Notes: generated by a model not told the origin, from the sequence alone. A DNA stretch of 64,000 nt from Chryseobacterium phocaeense (GCF_900169075.1 NZ_LT827015.1:868001-932000); one strand, 5' to 3'; counted from the stretch's first letter, positions 28,256-36,613 are shown. Numbers and translations: made by a program.

Positions 28256-28684
28256 TTACACATCCTTGATGAAGTCTTCATATTCATAGTAAAACTGTTC
28301 AAAGCCATCCATTTTTTCCTGGAAAAATTCGAAAATTTCCTGCCAGGTGTTTTTATTGAATATGGAAACATTCTGTTTTTCAGTCCAGATCCTGCTGATT
28401 ATTTTTCCATTATCAAGCGTATAATATTCTTCCTTTTGAAAATCACCAATAAAATCTTTCAGAATATCTTCCAGAGACCAGATCTTTTCATAGTAAGCAT
28501 TCCTGAAAATTTCATCCTTCATTTCTATATCCAGAGAAACCTCTGCTTTTTTATTATCAGCATAGAATTTAAATGAAAGATCCTTGATTTTGGTATCATA
28601 CAAAAGCCATTTTCTCGGAAAAGATTTTCCAAATGCCGTCCAAAACTCCTTTTTTAACTGTTGTGCTTCCTGTTTACTGAACAT
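28256..28684 (-). CDS. DUF4268 domain-containing protein
   Basis: A 142-residue cytoplasmic protein whose start MFSKQEAQQLKKEFWTAFGK and following KDLSFKFYADNKKAEVSLDI match DUF4268, a family of unknown function also found as the C-terminal part of some larger DNA-related proteins. Rich in aromatic residues. The -7 box ends only 5 bases before the ATG, so the mRNA may be leaderless. Confidence 0.8.
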   Translation of the reverse strand: MFSKQEAQQLKKEFWTAFGKSFPRKWLLYDTKIKDLSFKFYADNKKAEVSLDIEMKDEIFRNAYYEKIWSLEDILKDFIGDFQKEEYYTLDNGKIISRIWTEKQNVSIFNKNTWQEIFEFFQEKMDGFEQFYYEYEDFIKDV

Positions 28685-28689
28685 AGGAG

Positions 28690-28697
28690 CAAACTTA
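28690..28697 (-). promoter_or_regulatory. -7 element of DUF4268 gene
   Basis: TAAGTTTG on the minus strand; 5 bases separate it from the ATG, which predicts transcription starting at or next to the start codon. Confidence 0.5.
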
Positions 28698-28707
28698 AGG
28701 ATTTAAT

Positions 28708-28926
28708 GGGAAAAAGGCAAAGAAAGCGAAGAAAGCTGAGAAAGCAAAAAGGCAAAAGGGCAAAGTCGCAAAGAGGTAAATGGGCAAATTTGCACATTAG
28801 CTTATCCGCCACTTCAGTCTTCGTCTTCTCAGCTTTCTCAGCTTTCTTTGCTCTATCACCCTTCGCCTTTTACCTTTTCGCCATTTCGCGATTTAGCCAT
28901 TTCGCTGTTTTGCCCTTTTGCCTTTC
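28708..28926. repeat. GGCAAA-type MITE-like element, divergent copy
   Basis: Imperfect inverted repeat built of GGCAAA/GCGAAA words at one end and TTTGCC/TTTCGC words at the other, with CTGAGAAAGC / GCTTTCTCAG blocks inside. Shares GGGCAAATTTGC plus CATTAG/CTAATG words and the AAAGGCAAAAGGGCAAA end with the elements at 41063-41234 and 45509-45673. Any reading frame through it is low-complexity and not a gene. Confidence 0.6.
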
Positions 28927-28958
28927 AACAACCATTTATCTATTTCAAACTATTTTCT

Positions 28959-28966
28959 TACTTTTG
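28959..28966 (+). promoter_or_regulatory. -7 element of Rrf2 gene
   Basis: TACTTTTG, exact TAnnTTTG, 5 bases before the ATG at 28972: a leaderless transcript is predicted. Confidence 0.5.
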
Positions 28967-28971
28967 CTGTA

Positions 28972-29379
28972 ATGCTTTCAAAAAAATCCCAATATGCTTT
29001 TAAAGCGCTTTCATACCTGGTAGAAAAAAGGAATGATGGCCCGGTTCTTATATCCGAAATTGCGGAACATAAAAAGATCCCTTTGAAATTTTTAGAGAAT
29101 ATCCTGCTGGAATTAAAAAAAGCAGATATTCTGGACAGTAAAAAAGGAAAAGGAGGGGGCTATTTCTTCCGTGAAAATCCGGAAAATGTGAAATTGGCCA
29201 AGATCATCCGTTTGGTTAATGGCCCAATCGCCATGCTGCCATGTGTCAGTCTGAATTTCTACGAAAAATGTGAAGATTGCAATGAAGACCACTGTGGGCT
29301 GCACGATGTGCTCATTGAGGTTCGTGACGCGTCACTGAATATTCTCGAGAAAAAAACGCTGATGGATCTGGTGGATTAA
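28972..29379 (+). CDS. Rrf2 family transcriptional regulator
   Basis: A 135-residue winged-helix regulator of the Rrf2 family (IscR/NsrR/CymR relatives). The N-terminus MLSKKSQYAFKALSYLVEK and the recognition region KIPLKFLENILLELKKADIL are typical, as is the GKGGGYFF wing. Four cysteines (91, 100, 103, 108 in PCVSLNFYEKCEDCNEDHC) could bind an Fe-S cluster. It precedes a TSUP transporter gene whose promoter carries a palindromic site, a likely target of this protein. Start set at 28972 from the family N-terminus. Confidence 0.92.
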   Translation: MLSKKSQYAFKALSYLVEKRNDGPVLISEIAEHKKIPLKFLENILLELKKADILDSKKGKGGGYFFRENPENVKLAKIIRLVNGPIAMLPCVSLNFYEKCEDCNEDHCGLHDVLIEVRDASLNILEKKTLMDLVD

Positions 29380-29400
29380 CCCGGTCCTTTTTTTTGAATA

Positions 29401-29427
29401 ATTAGTCTACTTTTTTGGTAGGGTAAT
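29401..29427 (+). promoter_or_regulatory. Candidate Rrf2-type operator of TSUP gene
   Basis: ATTAGTCTAC then TTTTTTGGTAGGGTAAT: imperfect palindrome CTAC-N7-GTAG overlapping the promoter. Nearly the same sequence, in minus orientation, precedes the JmjC gene (20143-20165). Confidence 0.6.
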
Positions 29428-29434
29428 ATTTTTG
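29427..29434 (+). promoter_or_regulatory. -7 element of TSUP gene
   Basis: TATTTTTG, exact TAnnTTTG, abutting the operator. An 79-base leader follows with no recognised riboswitch. Confidence 0.5.
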
Positions 29435-29513
29435 TTTCATATTTGCAGTACTCCAAATCATTCACTCACCTCAGACTGGGCTTAGAACAGTTGTAAAAGT
29501 TTGATATTACCAT

Positions 29514-30401
29514 ATGATTATTTCAAGAAAAATTCAGATAAGGCTCAATGTATTCCTGGTTACAGCTGCTGTATTGCTGATCACTGTTTTATCCATGCAC
29601 GAATTGGGGTACACAGATGAACTGCTGAATATTCTGGCCAAAGACAACTATATTTTTTACTGGATGATGCTGGTAGGTGTTTTTGCAGAGATTGTGGCCG
29701 GGTCAATGGGAATGGGCTATGGGGTAATCTGTACAACAACGCTTTTATTTCTGAATATCCCGCCTCATATCGTAAGTGCCAGTATCCATTCTGCGGAAAG
29801 CTTTACGACGGCTGCAGGAAGCCTGAGCCATATTAAACTTAAAAACGTAAGCAAAAGTCTGGTGAAAAAATTGGCGGTTCCGGCTGTGATCGGGGCTGTG
29901 ATCGGTGCGGTGAGCCTAACGTATCTGGGTGAATATTATGCCAAGATCACAAAGACCATTATTGCTTTTTACACTCTGTATCTGGGAATTCAGATTCTTT
30001 CCAATGCTTTTAAAGAGAAACAGGACCGGGCCATGAAGAGAAAAACTAATCTCACCCGGCTTGGAGTGATAGGAGGATTCATAGATTCATTTGCCGGTGG
30101 AGGCTGGGGACCTTTGGTAACAGGAACTCTGATCAAGAATGCATTTACACCCAGATTTGCTGTTGGAAGTTCCACAGTTGCCAAATTTATTCTGACGATA
30201 ACCGCAGCAGTCACTTTTTTCCTTACACTCGGAATTCAGCACTGGAACATTATTCTGGGTCTTCTGATTGGTGGAATTATCACGGCTCCTTTCTCTGCCA
30301 TGCTTACGGCTAAACTGCCTGTGAAGAAGATGTTTCTGGTGATCGGAATCCTGGTTATTGTGATGAGTTGTATAACTATTTATAAATCAGTTTTTAAATA
30401 A
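29514..30401 (+). CDS. TSUP (TauE/SafE) family transporter
   Basis: A 295-residue membrane protein with about eight helices in the two-repeat arrangement of the sulfite exporter TauE/SafE family; the repeats show GSMGMGYGVICTTTLLFLN and GFIDSFAGGGWGPLVTGTLI. Members move sulfite, sulfonates or other sulfur compounds across the inner membrane. Downstream of an Rrf2 regulator and with a palindromic operator, so control by sulfur supply is likely. Exact substrate unknown. Confidence 0.9.
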   Translation: MIISRKIQIRLNVFLVTAAVLLITVLSMHELGYTDELLNILAKDNYIFYWMMLVGVFAEIVAGSMGMGYGVICTTTLLFLNIPPHIVSASIHSAESFTTAAGSLSHIKLKNVSKSLVKKLAVPAVIGAVIGAVSLTYLGEYYAKITKTIIAFYTLYLGIQILSNAFKEKQDRAMKRKTNLTRLGVIGGFIDSFAGGGWGPLVTGTLIKNAFTPRFAVGSSTVAKFILTITAAVTFFLTLGIQHWNIILGLLIGGIITAPFSAMLTAKLPVKKMFLVIGILVIVMSCITIYKSVFK

Positions 30402-30489
30402 AAAATACTGCTTTTTGCGTAAAATATAAGCTTCAAAAATGTTTCAGGTTTTGAAAATATTCTACTTTTACATCTCTAAATAACAGAAC

Positions 30490-30780
30490 ATGAATTTACA
30501 TATCGTAGCGCTTTTTAAGTTTAATGAAAACTATTTGATGGACGCTGTGGAACTTTTTCAAAAACTTGTGAAGGAAACCAGAAAAGAAGAAGGCTGCCTT
30601 CAGTACGACCTTATAGAAGATAAAGATAATAAAGGAACATTCTTCTTGGTTGAACTTTGGGAAACCGTAGACCACCACACCAGACACAATGGACAGGACC
30701 ATTTACTGGATTTCAGAAAAGAGGCTTCAAAAATGATGGAAAGCTCGGCGGAGGTGTATAAGGGGTTTAAGATTTATTGA
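30490..30780 (+). CDS. ABM-domain (YgiN-like) monooxygenase
   Basis: A 96-residue antibiotic biosynthesis monooxygenase domain protein: dimeric ferredoxin-like fold with the typical EEGCLQYDLIEDKDNKGTF and LVELWETVDHHTRHN segments. Small members act as quinol monooxygenases or simply bind small aromatics; no cofactor is expected. TACTTTTA at 30463-30470 is a one-mismatch -7 box. Confidence 0.85.
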   Translation: MNLHIVALFKFNENYLMDAVELFQKLVKETRKEEGCLQYDLIEDKDNKGTFFLVELWETVDHHTRHNGQDHLLDFRKEASKMMESSAEVYKGFKIY

Positions 30781-30962
30781 GAAACTTAAGATTTAAAAAT
30801 TAAAAGATTAAAAGATTTAAGAATTAAGGGATTAAGTGGTGGTGGGATGTTCATTGCTTTTTTTATGAGGTCTTAATTTCTTAATTTTTTTCAAGCAAAA
30901 GCGGCTTCAGAAACTGAAACCGCCTTTTGATTAGAAAAAATAGAAAGTATTAAAATTTTAAG
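30781..30962. other. Intergenic with TTAA-rich inverted repeat and hairpin
   Basis: A run of TTAAAAGATT/AATTAAG words faces TCTTAATTTCTTAATT, forming a loose inverted repeat of the type common in this genus. At 30897-30927 a hairpin with arms GCGGCTTCAG / CTGAAACCGC lies between convergent genes and probably terminates the minus-strand T9SS gene. Confidence 0.55.
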
Positions 30963-32261
30963 TTATTTTACAATGAGTTTTTTTGTTTCCGTGCTGCCCC
31001 CGAATGTAATTTTTACCAGATAGTTTCCGGCTGTAAGATGAGACAGGTTAAGGTCCTGCTTGTATAAGCCTGCCTGGTTGGTAAGTTCTGCACTGTGTAC
31101 TTTTTTACCGGTAAGGTCATATACTTCAATGCTTCCCTTGTTATCCGCTTTTTCTTTAACATCGAACAGGACAGTCACTTTTTTGTCAGCAGCCGTAGGG
31201 TTTGGATAGATCCCGAATGACGCTTTTTTGCTTACTTCCGTGATTCCCAAGGTAGCTGTGATCTTTTTGTATTTGAAATACATATTACCGGTTTGCATAC
31301 CTTCATTGGAAATAAAATACAATCTGTAATAGTCTGAACCCTGTTTGATATAATATACAGCATCGTTATACACGCCTGAAGTTGGCTTCCATGAATGACC
31401 GATAGCCGTGATATTACTGGAGAATGCATTAGCAGCCGGAATAGTAGATACTGCAGTTTCCTGGGTCTCAGGTCTTACTTTTGCTACCGTGATGTTAGGG
31501 TTTTGGATAACCCCGGCCATTCTGTATTTCATGGTCTGTGGATTTCCCTGTGGATCGACATAAGCATAATCTGTATAATATCTTGTGAACATTAAATCCC
31601 AGCTTGCTCTGGCAGGTTCAAGATTGGGAACCTTTTCTCCTGTAGTAAATGAGAAATAATTGAAATAAGCATCATCCGATCCGTTGGCAACTGTTTTTGT
31701 CTGTGTGGCATCCCAGGAAGAAGTAGCGGTATTCCATTTTGCGTATTTAAAAGTGTAACCCCCGTAGTAATCTTCAATCATAAATTTAACAGATGCTCCT
31801 GAAGCGTACTGCATAATAAAGATCACCTTTCCTTCTATGTGGTGATTTCCAGGGTTATATGCTCCCCATCCATATGCTGCAGAGCCCTGTTCAAAAGCCC
31901 CTTCCTGTATAGATGTGGTATTGTCAAGATTAAAAAGAGGAGCGCCATAAGTAGCAATACTGTTAGTTGTGATGCTGTTCCAGTCCGCAGGATTGGCAGA
32001 TGCCTGGTATACCTTTATATCATAGGCGTCATTAACCCTTGTACCAAAGTTTGTTGCAGATGCTCTGTAAAAAGCTACATCCCATGAATTGGCAGGCTGT
32101 GATACTACATTGTTGGCACTTAAATCGAAAAATACACGGTTCTGGTAGCTGGCTCCCATAGACATATTAACCGTAGTATATCCATTGGCATCTGTTTGTG
32201 CCAGTACTGTTTGTTGAACCGATAGTGCAAACAAAGAAGTCAAAAGTAGTTTTGTTTTCAT
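30963..32261 (-). CDS. T9SS-sorted HmuY-like protein
   Basis: A 432-residue secreted protein. Signal peptide (to about residue 22), then two HmuY-like segments with the family word SWD-hydrophobic (SWDVAFYR near 59-66; ASWDLMFTRYYT near 219-230), then from about 348 a type A T9SS sorting domain (FGIYPNPTAADKK to the final TKKLIVK). The second segment aligns by eye with the neighbouring HmuY lipoprotein (NYFSFTTGEK...WDLMFT against NYNFVSLKDK...WDLCFT). HmuY proteins bind heme outside the cell, so this may be an exported hemophore. A Fur-like split palindrome covers its promoter. Confidence 0.8.
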   Translation of the reverse strand: MKTKLLLTSLFALSVQQTVLAQTDANGYTTVNMSMGASYQNRVFFDLSANNVVSQPANSWDVAFYRASATNFGTRVNDAYDIKVYQASANPADWNSITTNSIATYGAPLFNLDNTTSIQEGAFEQGSAAYGWGAYNPGNHHIEGKVIFIMQYASGASVKFMIEDYYGGYTFKYAKWNTATSSWDATQTKTVANGSDDAYFNYFSFTTGEKVPNLEPARASWDLMFTRYYTDYAYVDPQGNPQTMKYRMAGVIQNPNITVAKVRPETQETAVSTIPAANAFSSNITAIGHSWKPTSGVYNDAVYYIKQGSDYYRLYFISNEGMQTGNMYFKYKKITATLGITEVSKKASFGIYPNPTAADKKVTVLFDVKEKADNKGSIEVYDLTGKKVHSAELTNQAGLYKQDLNLSHLTAGNYLVKITFGGSTETKKLIVK

Positions 32262-32286
32262 AACAATTAAAATTTTAATACGTTTC

Positions 32287-32340
32287 TTATTTAGAATGAT
32301 TCCACAAAAGTAGATAATTATTTTTAATCATTCTAAATAA
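32287..32340 (-). promoter_or_regulatory. Fur-like split palindrome at T9SS HmuY promoter
   Basis: TTATTTAGAATGATT (32287-32301) and its perfect complement AATCATTCTAAATAA (32326-32340), 24 bases apart, flanking the minus-strand -7 box TACTTTTG (32305-32312). Each arm contains a TTTAGAAT half-site. Arrangement and spacing match the site at 33258-33311. Confidence 0.7.
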
Positions 32341-32398
32341 AAACATGATTTTTATCGTGTTTTTATTTTAATCTGTGATAAAACCTCTTGTGCTGACT

Positions 32399-32436
32399 AT
32401 AAAAAAAGAGCCGGCTGGAAATCTTCCAGCCGGCTC
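32399..32436 (-). terminator. Terminator of the 260-residue T9SS gene
   Basis: Perfect 13-bp GC-rich stem GAGCCGGCTGGAA / TTCCAGCCGGCTC with a 3-base loop. The T run is on the minus strand, so it ends the gene that stops at 32464. Confidence 0.88.
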
Positions 32437-32463
32437 CTATAAAGGCGTACTGTCTAATAAACC

Positions 32464-33246
32464 TTATTTTTTGATGAATTTAGATTTTACTACAGAACCT
32501 TCCGCAGTTTCGATCAGCATATAATAAACTCCGGAGTGAAGACCGCTGATATCAAATTTCTGTCCTTTTAATTTTCCTTCCGCAGCTTTTTGGCCTGCAG
32601 CAGAGTAAATCTGGATATTTTTTGGATCTTTTTTCGTTATAAACTCCAGTGCAGTCTGATCTGCATTCACTGCAAATTTAATTTCACCTGTCGACTTGTT
32701 GTTATCTCTTACTCCTAATGAAGAAGATGTATTGTACACTACATTATCAATAAGGATAGCAGCATGATTTGCATTCCCGATAAACTTGAAGGCAATATAC
32801 TGTTGTGCTGACGCAGGAACAGTATAGGTTAAGGTTTGAGGAGTAGTGGAAGTAATATCAACTGTTGACCCAAGTGCAGTAAAACTTGACATATCACTGT
32901 TGCTTGAAACCAGACCTGCCTGAATAGAACCCGCGCCACCCGAACCAGTAGTAAGAGCTACAGAAAATGATAATGATTTTGTTCCGTCTGGTACGGTTAT
33001 CTGTGGTGTAATTGCATAGAATGGTATGTTAGGTGAAAAAAATGTATACCCTTGCAAGTACTTATTTCCATTTGCTGCATCAGGATACAATCTTTGTCCT
33101 GTCGCAACACTGGTCCATCCGTTTTGAGGTAATGGATTTCCAATACCGGTATTAAAAGAATCGAAATTTTCATTTATAGTCGGTAATTGTGCACTAGCTG
33201 TAAAAGCCGTAAACATCAATGTTCCTAAAAGTAGTTTTAATTTCAT
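32464..33246 (-). CDS. T9SS-secreted protein of unknown function
   Basis: A 260-residue secreted protein: signal peptide (MKLKLLLGTLMFTAFTASAQ), a beta-sandwich-like region (about 25-170) resembling choice-of-anchor adhesion/carbohydrate-binding domains (NENFDSFNTG, AFKFIGNANHAAILIDNV), and a C-terminal T9SS-type domain ending VVKSKFIKK. It is divergent from the heme receptor gene and shares its Fur-like promoter region, so a role in iron or heme acquisition at the surface is inferred. No heme-binding motif is recognised. Confidence 0.75.
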   Translation of the reverse strand: MKLKLLLGTLMFTAFTASAQLPTINENFDSFNTGIGNPLPQNGWTSVATGQRLYPDAANGNKYLQGYTFFSPNIPFYAITPQITVPDGTKSLSFSVALTTGSGGAGSIQAGLVSSNSDMSSFTALGSTVDITSTTPQTLTYTVPASAQQYIAFKFIGNANHAAILIDNVVYNTSSSLGVRDNNKSTGEIKFAVNADQTALEFITKKDPKNIQIYSAAGQKAAEGKLKGQKFDISGLHSGVYYMLIETAEGSVVKSKFIKK

Positions 33247-33257
33247 AACGTTATTTT

Positions 33258-33311
33258 TTATTTAGAATTGTTCTACAAAAATAAGTATTTATTTTTAACT
33301 ATTCTAAATAA
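33258..33311. promoter_or_regulatory. Fur-like split palindrome, divergent heme promoter
   Basis: TTATTTAGAATTGTT (33258-33272) and AACTATTCTAAATAA (33297-33311), 14 of 15 positions complementary, 24 bases apart. The left arm continues into TTCTA, giving a fuller TTTAGAATTGTTCTA box. It covers the -7 box of the minus gene (33276-33283, TATTTTTG) and the region upstream of the plus-strand -7 box. Confidence 0.72.
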
Positions 33312-33316
33312 AGCGT

Positions 33317-33324
33317 TATATTTG
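33317..33324 (+). promoter_or_regulatory. -7 element of heme receptor operon
   Basis: TATATTTG, exact TAnnTTTG, 17 bases before the ATG at 33341, just downstream of the Fur-like right arm. Confidence 0.65.
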
Positions 33325-33340
33325 CGAAAATTTTTACTCT

Positions 33341-35476
33341 ATGAAGAAGAAAGTGCTTTCCGTTCTCTCATTATCCGTAGCCTTATGGATGAACGCACAA
33401 GAAAAAGATTCTCTTAATCAGAAGAAAATAGAAGAAGTGGTCCTTACAGGCCAATATACTCAGCAATCTATCAATAAATCCATTTATAAAGTAGAGGTTA
33501 TTAATGCAGAACAGATTAAGAATATGGCAGTTACGAATGTGGCAGAAGTTCTGAATCAAAATCTTAATATTTTAATACAGCCCGACAGAAGCAGTGGTGA
33601 TTCCAATGCCAATATCATGGGACTGAGCGGAGAATATACCAAAGTTCTTATTGATAATATTCCCGTTGTAAGTGATCAGGGGATGGGAAACCTGGTGGAC
33701 CTGACCAAACTGAATGTAAATAATATCGAACGCATTGAAATTGTAAAAGGTTCAATGGGAGTAGAATATGGAAATAATGCCGTAGCAGGGGTTATCAACA
33801 TTATTACGAAGAAGACTTATTCTAAAAAGTTTAATCTTGCGGCCAGCATGCAGGAAGAAACGGTAGGAAAAGACTACGACTGGTTTAAAAAAGGCAATGG
33901 CCGCCATGTCCAGTCTTTGAATATCGGATATAAGCTATCAGAAAACTGGTCTATTACCGCAGATATCAATCATAATGATTTTCAGGGATATAAAGGAAAG
34001 TATGGAGGTTATAAATTTTTTGACCCTGACAAAGCACTCAGAGGTTATGAATGGCAGCCTAAAGACCAGCTGATTACTAATGCGGCGGTTCGATATGCGA
34101 AAAATAACACCTCTTTATTCTATAAAGTAAATTTCCTGACAGAAACAGTTAATTTTTATAACCCGATTGTAGAAGATAAACCTCTTGGCGGAGGTCAGAG
34201 AACTTATGTTTCCAATGATAAAGATTATTTTACCACTAGATGGATCCATCAGTTCAATATTCAGACGAAGCTCGGAAGAATCAATTACAACGGAGATTTC
34301 TCTTACCAGAGCCAGGAAAGAAAATTTCAGAATTACAAATATGATGTCCCGAACCGTACAGAAGCCTCAAGAGATCCAAAACAGACTTATTATAAGTCAG
34401 AAGTTTTGTATTCAAGAGGAATGTTCAGTAATTTCCTGAACAGCGAGAAAATAAACTTCCAGTTAGGGTATGAACTCGACCATACAAAAGGTCTTGCAAG
34501 CAGTACAACAGGGACTTTTGGAACATCAGGAAAAGAAGACATTAGCAGAACCATTTTCAATTATGCCAATTTCCTGTCGGCAGAATGGAAACTGACGGAT
34601 AAATTTTCTGTTCGTCCCGGAGCCAGACTTGCATTGAGTGATAAATTCGATTCCCAGTTTAATTATTCCCTTACGGCAAGATATAGTTTTAACGAAAAAT
34701 CTGACATCCGCGGTGTTTTCGGATCTGCAAACAGATTCCCTACCTACGATGAGCTGTATACCTATATGGTGGACAATAACCATGATATCAGAGGAAATGA
34801 GAATCTGAATCCTGAAACGGGGTTTTCCGTTGGAGTATTCTGGGATTACAATATTAAAAATTCAAACGACTGGAAATTCAATATCAGTGCTTCAGGTATG
34901 TACCTTGATGTGAAAGACAGGATTGAAAGTGTTATTATCACCAACAGCCCTCTTAAATACACCTATCTGAATATAGACAGTTACAAGTCATTGCTGTTCG
35001 GAGGAAGTGTAAATATTAGAAAAGAAAACCTGAGCTTTAATGCCGGAGTTTCCACCTTAGGCATTTCCCAGGCCCTGAATACAGGAAATATTAATTCTCC
35101 GGAAGATTTTAATTTTTATGTGGAGGCTAACCTGGCCGCCAATTATACCCTGCCAAAAACCAAGACACTTTTTGCTCTTTACTACAAATATTCAGGGGTA
35201 AGCAGACAATATGTTCATAAAGCAAACGCTAAAGATCCACTTGATCCGGGACAATATATTCTGGGGGAAATCGGAGACTTTAATATGATGAATTTTACAG
35301 TTTCGCAGCCTTTCTTTAAAGATCATTTTGAAATTGCCCTGGGAATCAAGAACATATTTGATGTATCATCTATCAGAAATACCACCATTGCAGGAGACGG
35401 GCATAACGCCGGCGCAAACAATCAGAACTTATTCTATGGCAGAAGTTATTTTGCCCGCTTAAATTATAACTTTTAA
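33341..35476 (+). CDS. hmuR: TonB-dependent heme receptor
   Basis: A 711-residue outer-membrane receptor: signal peptide, plug domain (about 45-150, with VLIDNIPVVSDQGMG and ERIEIVKGSMGVEYGNNAVAG) and a 22-strand barrel ending in aromatic Phe (ARLNYNF). The heme-receptor region is visible: RFPTYDELY (465-473, FRAP-like), His481 and GNENLNPE (NPNL-like). With HmuY downstream and an ABC heme importer in the same operon, heme is the likely ligand. Confidence 0.9.
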   Translation: MKKKVLSVLSLSVALWMNAQEKDSLNQKKIEEVVLTGQYTQQSINKSIYKVEVINAEQIKNMAVTNVAEVLNQNLNILIQPDRSSGDSNANIMGLSGEYTKVLIDNIPVVSDQGMGNLVDLTKLNVNNIERIEIVKGSMGVEYGNNAVAGVINIITKKTYSKKFNLAASMQEETVGKDYDWFKKGNGRHVQSLNIGYKLSENWSITADINHNDFQGYKGKYGGYKFFDPDKALRGYEWQPKDQLITNAAVRYAKNNTSLFYKVNFLTETVNFYNPIVEDKPLGGGQRTYVSNDKDYFTTRWIHQFNIQTKLGRINYNGDFSYQSQERKFQNYKYDVPNRTEASRDPKQTYYKSEVLYSRGMFSNFLNSEKINFQLGYELDHTKGLASSTTGTFGTSGKEDISRTIFNYANFLSAEWKLTDKFSVRPGARLALSDKFDSQFNYSLTARYSFNEKSDIRGVFGSANRFPTYDELYTYMVDNNHDIRGNENLNPETGFSVGVFWDYNIKNSNDWKFNISASGMYLDVKDRIESVIITNSPLKYTYLNIDSYKSLLFGGSVNIRKENLSFNAGVSTLGISQALNTGNINSPEDFNFYVEANLAANYTLPKTKTLFALYYKYSGVSRQYVHKANAKDPLDPGQYILGEIGDFNMMNFTVSQPFFKDHFEIALGIKNIFDVSSIRNTTIAGDGHNAGANNQNLFYGRSYFARLNYNF

Positions 35477-35488
35477 AGAGAAATTAAA

Positions 35489-36613
35489 ATGAAAAAAATA
35501 ATATTTTGCCTTTTAGTGGGAGCTTCATTTATTTCACAGTCTTGTATTAACGATAATGAAGATCCGGTTGCCGTAGCTCCGGTTCAGGGCTCTCTTGGAA
35601 ATCCAAAAGTAGGTGGAGCTACACAGCCTAACCAGGTTTGGATAGATCTTAGCCAGACTGATCCTGAAACAAAAGGACCGGTACAGACATTTACCAGAAG
35701 AACAGATTGGGACCTTGCCCTATATTCAGGAGATAAATTTAAAGTAGTTTTAAATTCATCTATTATGATGGCTGCCGGAAAAATTCCGAATGTTACCAAC
35801 TTTAATCAGGTAACGGAGGCCAGCGTTGCTTCCCTGAAAGACTTGGTTCAGGTTGCTAATTTCAATCCTGCCAATGAAGTTTATATAGATGATGTAAAAG
35901 GAAATTTCCCAACAGGATACACTGCTATTGAAGAGATAAAAGCAGACGATTCAGGAAATGCCATTTATCTGGTAAATATGGGTAAGGAAATTTATACAGG
36001 GTCAGTCGCAGTAGGTTCAATCGCAACGGGAGGAGACAGCAGAGGATGGAAAAAAGTTCAGATCCTGAGAATCACAGACGGATATAAGGTAAAATCAGCA
36101 GATCTGGATGGAGGAAATTATTCTGAGATTAATGTGATCAAAAATACCGCATACAATTACAATTTTGTAAGCCTGAAGGATAAAAAAGAAGTATTTATTC
36201 AGCCGGAAAAAAATAAGTGGGATCTTTGTTTTACTGTATTTACAAACGTGATTTCAGGAGCGGGAAGTTATATATATGGTGATTTTGTAACCAACAATAA
36301 TGTAGGCGGAGTGGGGGCTTATGAAGTTATGGTGACTTCCGGTTCCGGTATTGAGGCTTATAATAATTTTAAAATTGCTGATGTGGATCAGTCTAAATTT
36401 GTTTATAACGATCACAGGGTAATCGGATCAAATTGGAGAAATCCTGTAGGAACTAATGGTCTTGAAGTATATGGTGACCGTTTCTATGTCATAAAAGATC
36501 GTGACGGATTTTATTTTAAGCTTAAATTTACAAGGCTTACCAAAGATGTAACTGATGCAAACGGCCAGGCTGGAGAACGGGGCTTCCCTCAGTTCGAATA
36601 CAAACCTTTATAA
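35489..36613 (+). CDS. hmuY: HmuY family heme-binding lipoprotein
   Basis: A 374-residue lipoprotein (signal peptide with lipobox ISQSC, Cys19). The body has the HmuY pattern: DLSQTDPETKGPVQTFTRRTDWDLALYSG, then NKWDLCFTVFTN and a C-terminal GDRFYVIKDRDGFYFKLKF. HmuY binds heme at the outer surface and hands it to the TonB receptor, encoded 12 bases upstream. Confidence 0.87.
   Translation: MKKIIFCLLVGASFISQSCINDNEDPVAVAPVQGSLGNPKVGGATQPNQVWIDLSQTDPETKGPVQTFTRRTDWDLALYSGDKFKVVLNSSIMMAAGKIPNVTNFNQVTEASVASLKDLVQVANFNPANEVYIDDVKGNFPTGYTAIEEIKADDSGNAIYLVNMGKEIYTGSVAVGSIATGGDSRGWKKVQILRITDGYKVKSADLDGGNYSEINVIKNTAYNYNFVSLKDKKEVFIQPEKNKWDLCFTVFTNVISGAGSYIYGDFVTNNNVGGVGAYEVMVTSGSGIEAYNNFKIADVDQSKFVYNDHRVIGSNWRNPVGTNGLEVYGDRFYVIKDRDGFYFKLKFTRLTKDVTDANGQAGERGFPQFEYKPL

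Noticed and set aside
28661..28972. 103-codon frame across the 28.7-kb repeat
   Set aside because: Runs through the GGCAAA-type repeat; composition (Lys/Arg then Phe/Ser/Ala strings) reflects the repeat, not a protein.
29440..29513. Possible riboswitch in the TSUP leader
   Set aside because: No known SAM, TPP, cobalamin or other riboswitch core could be recognised, and the operator explains regulation.
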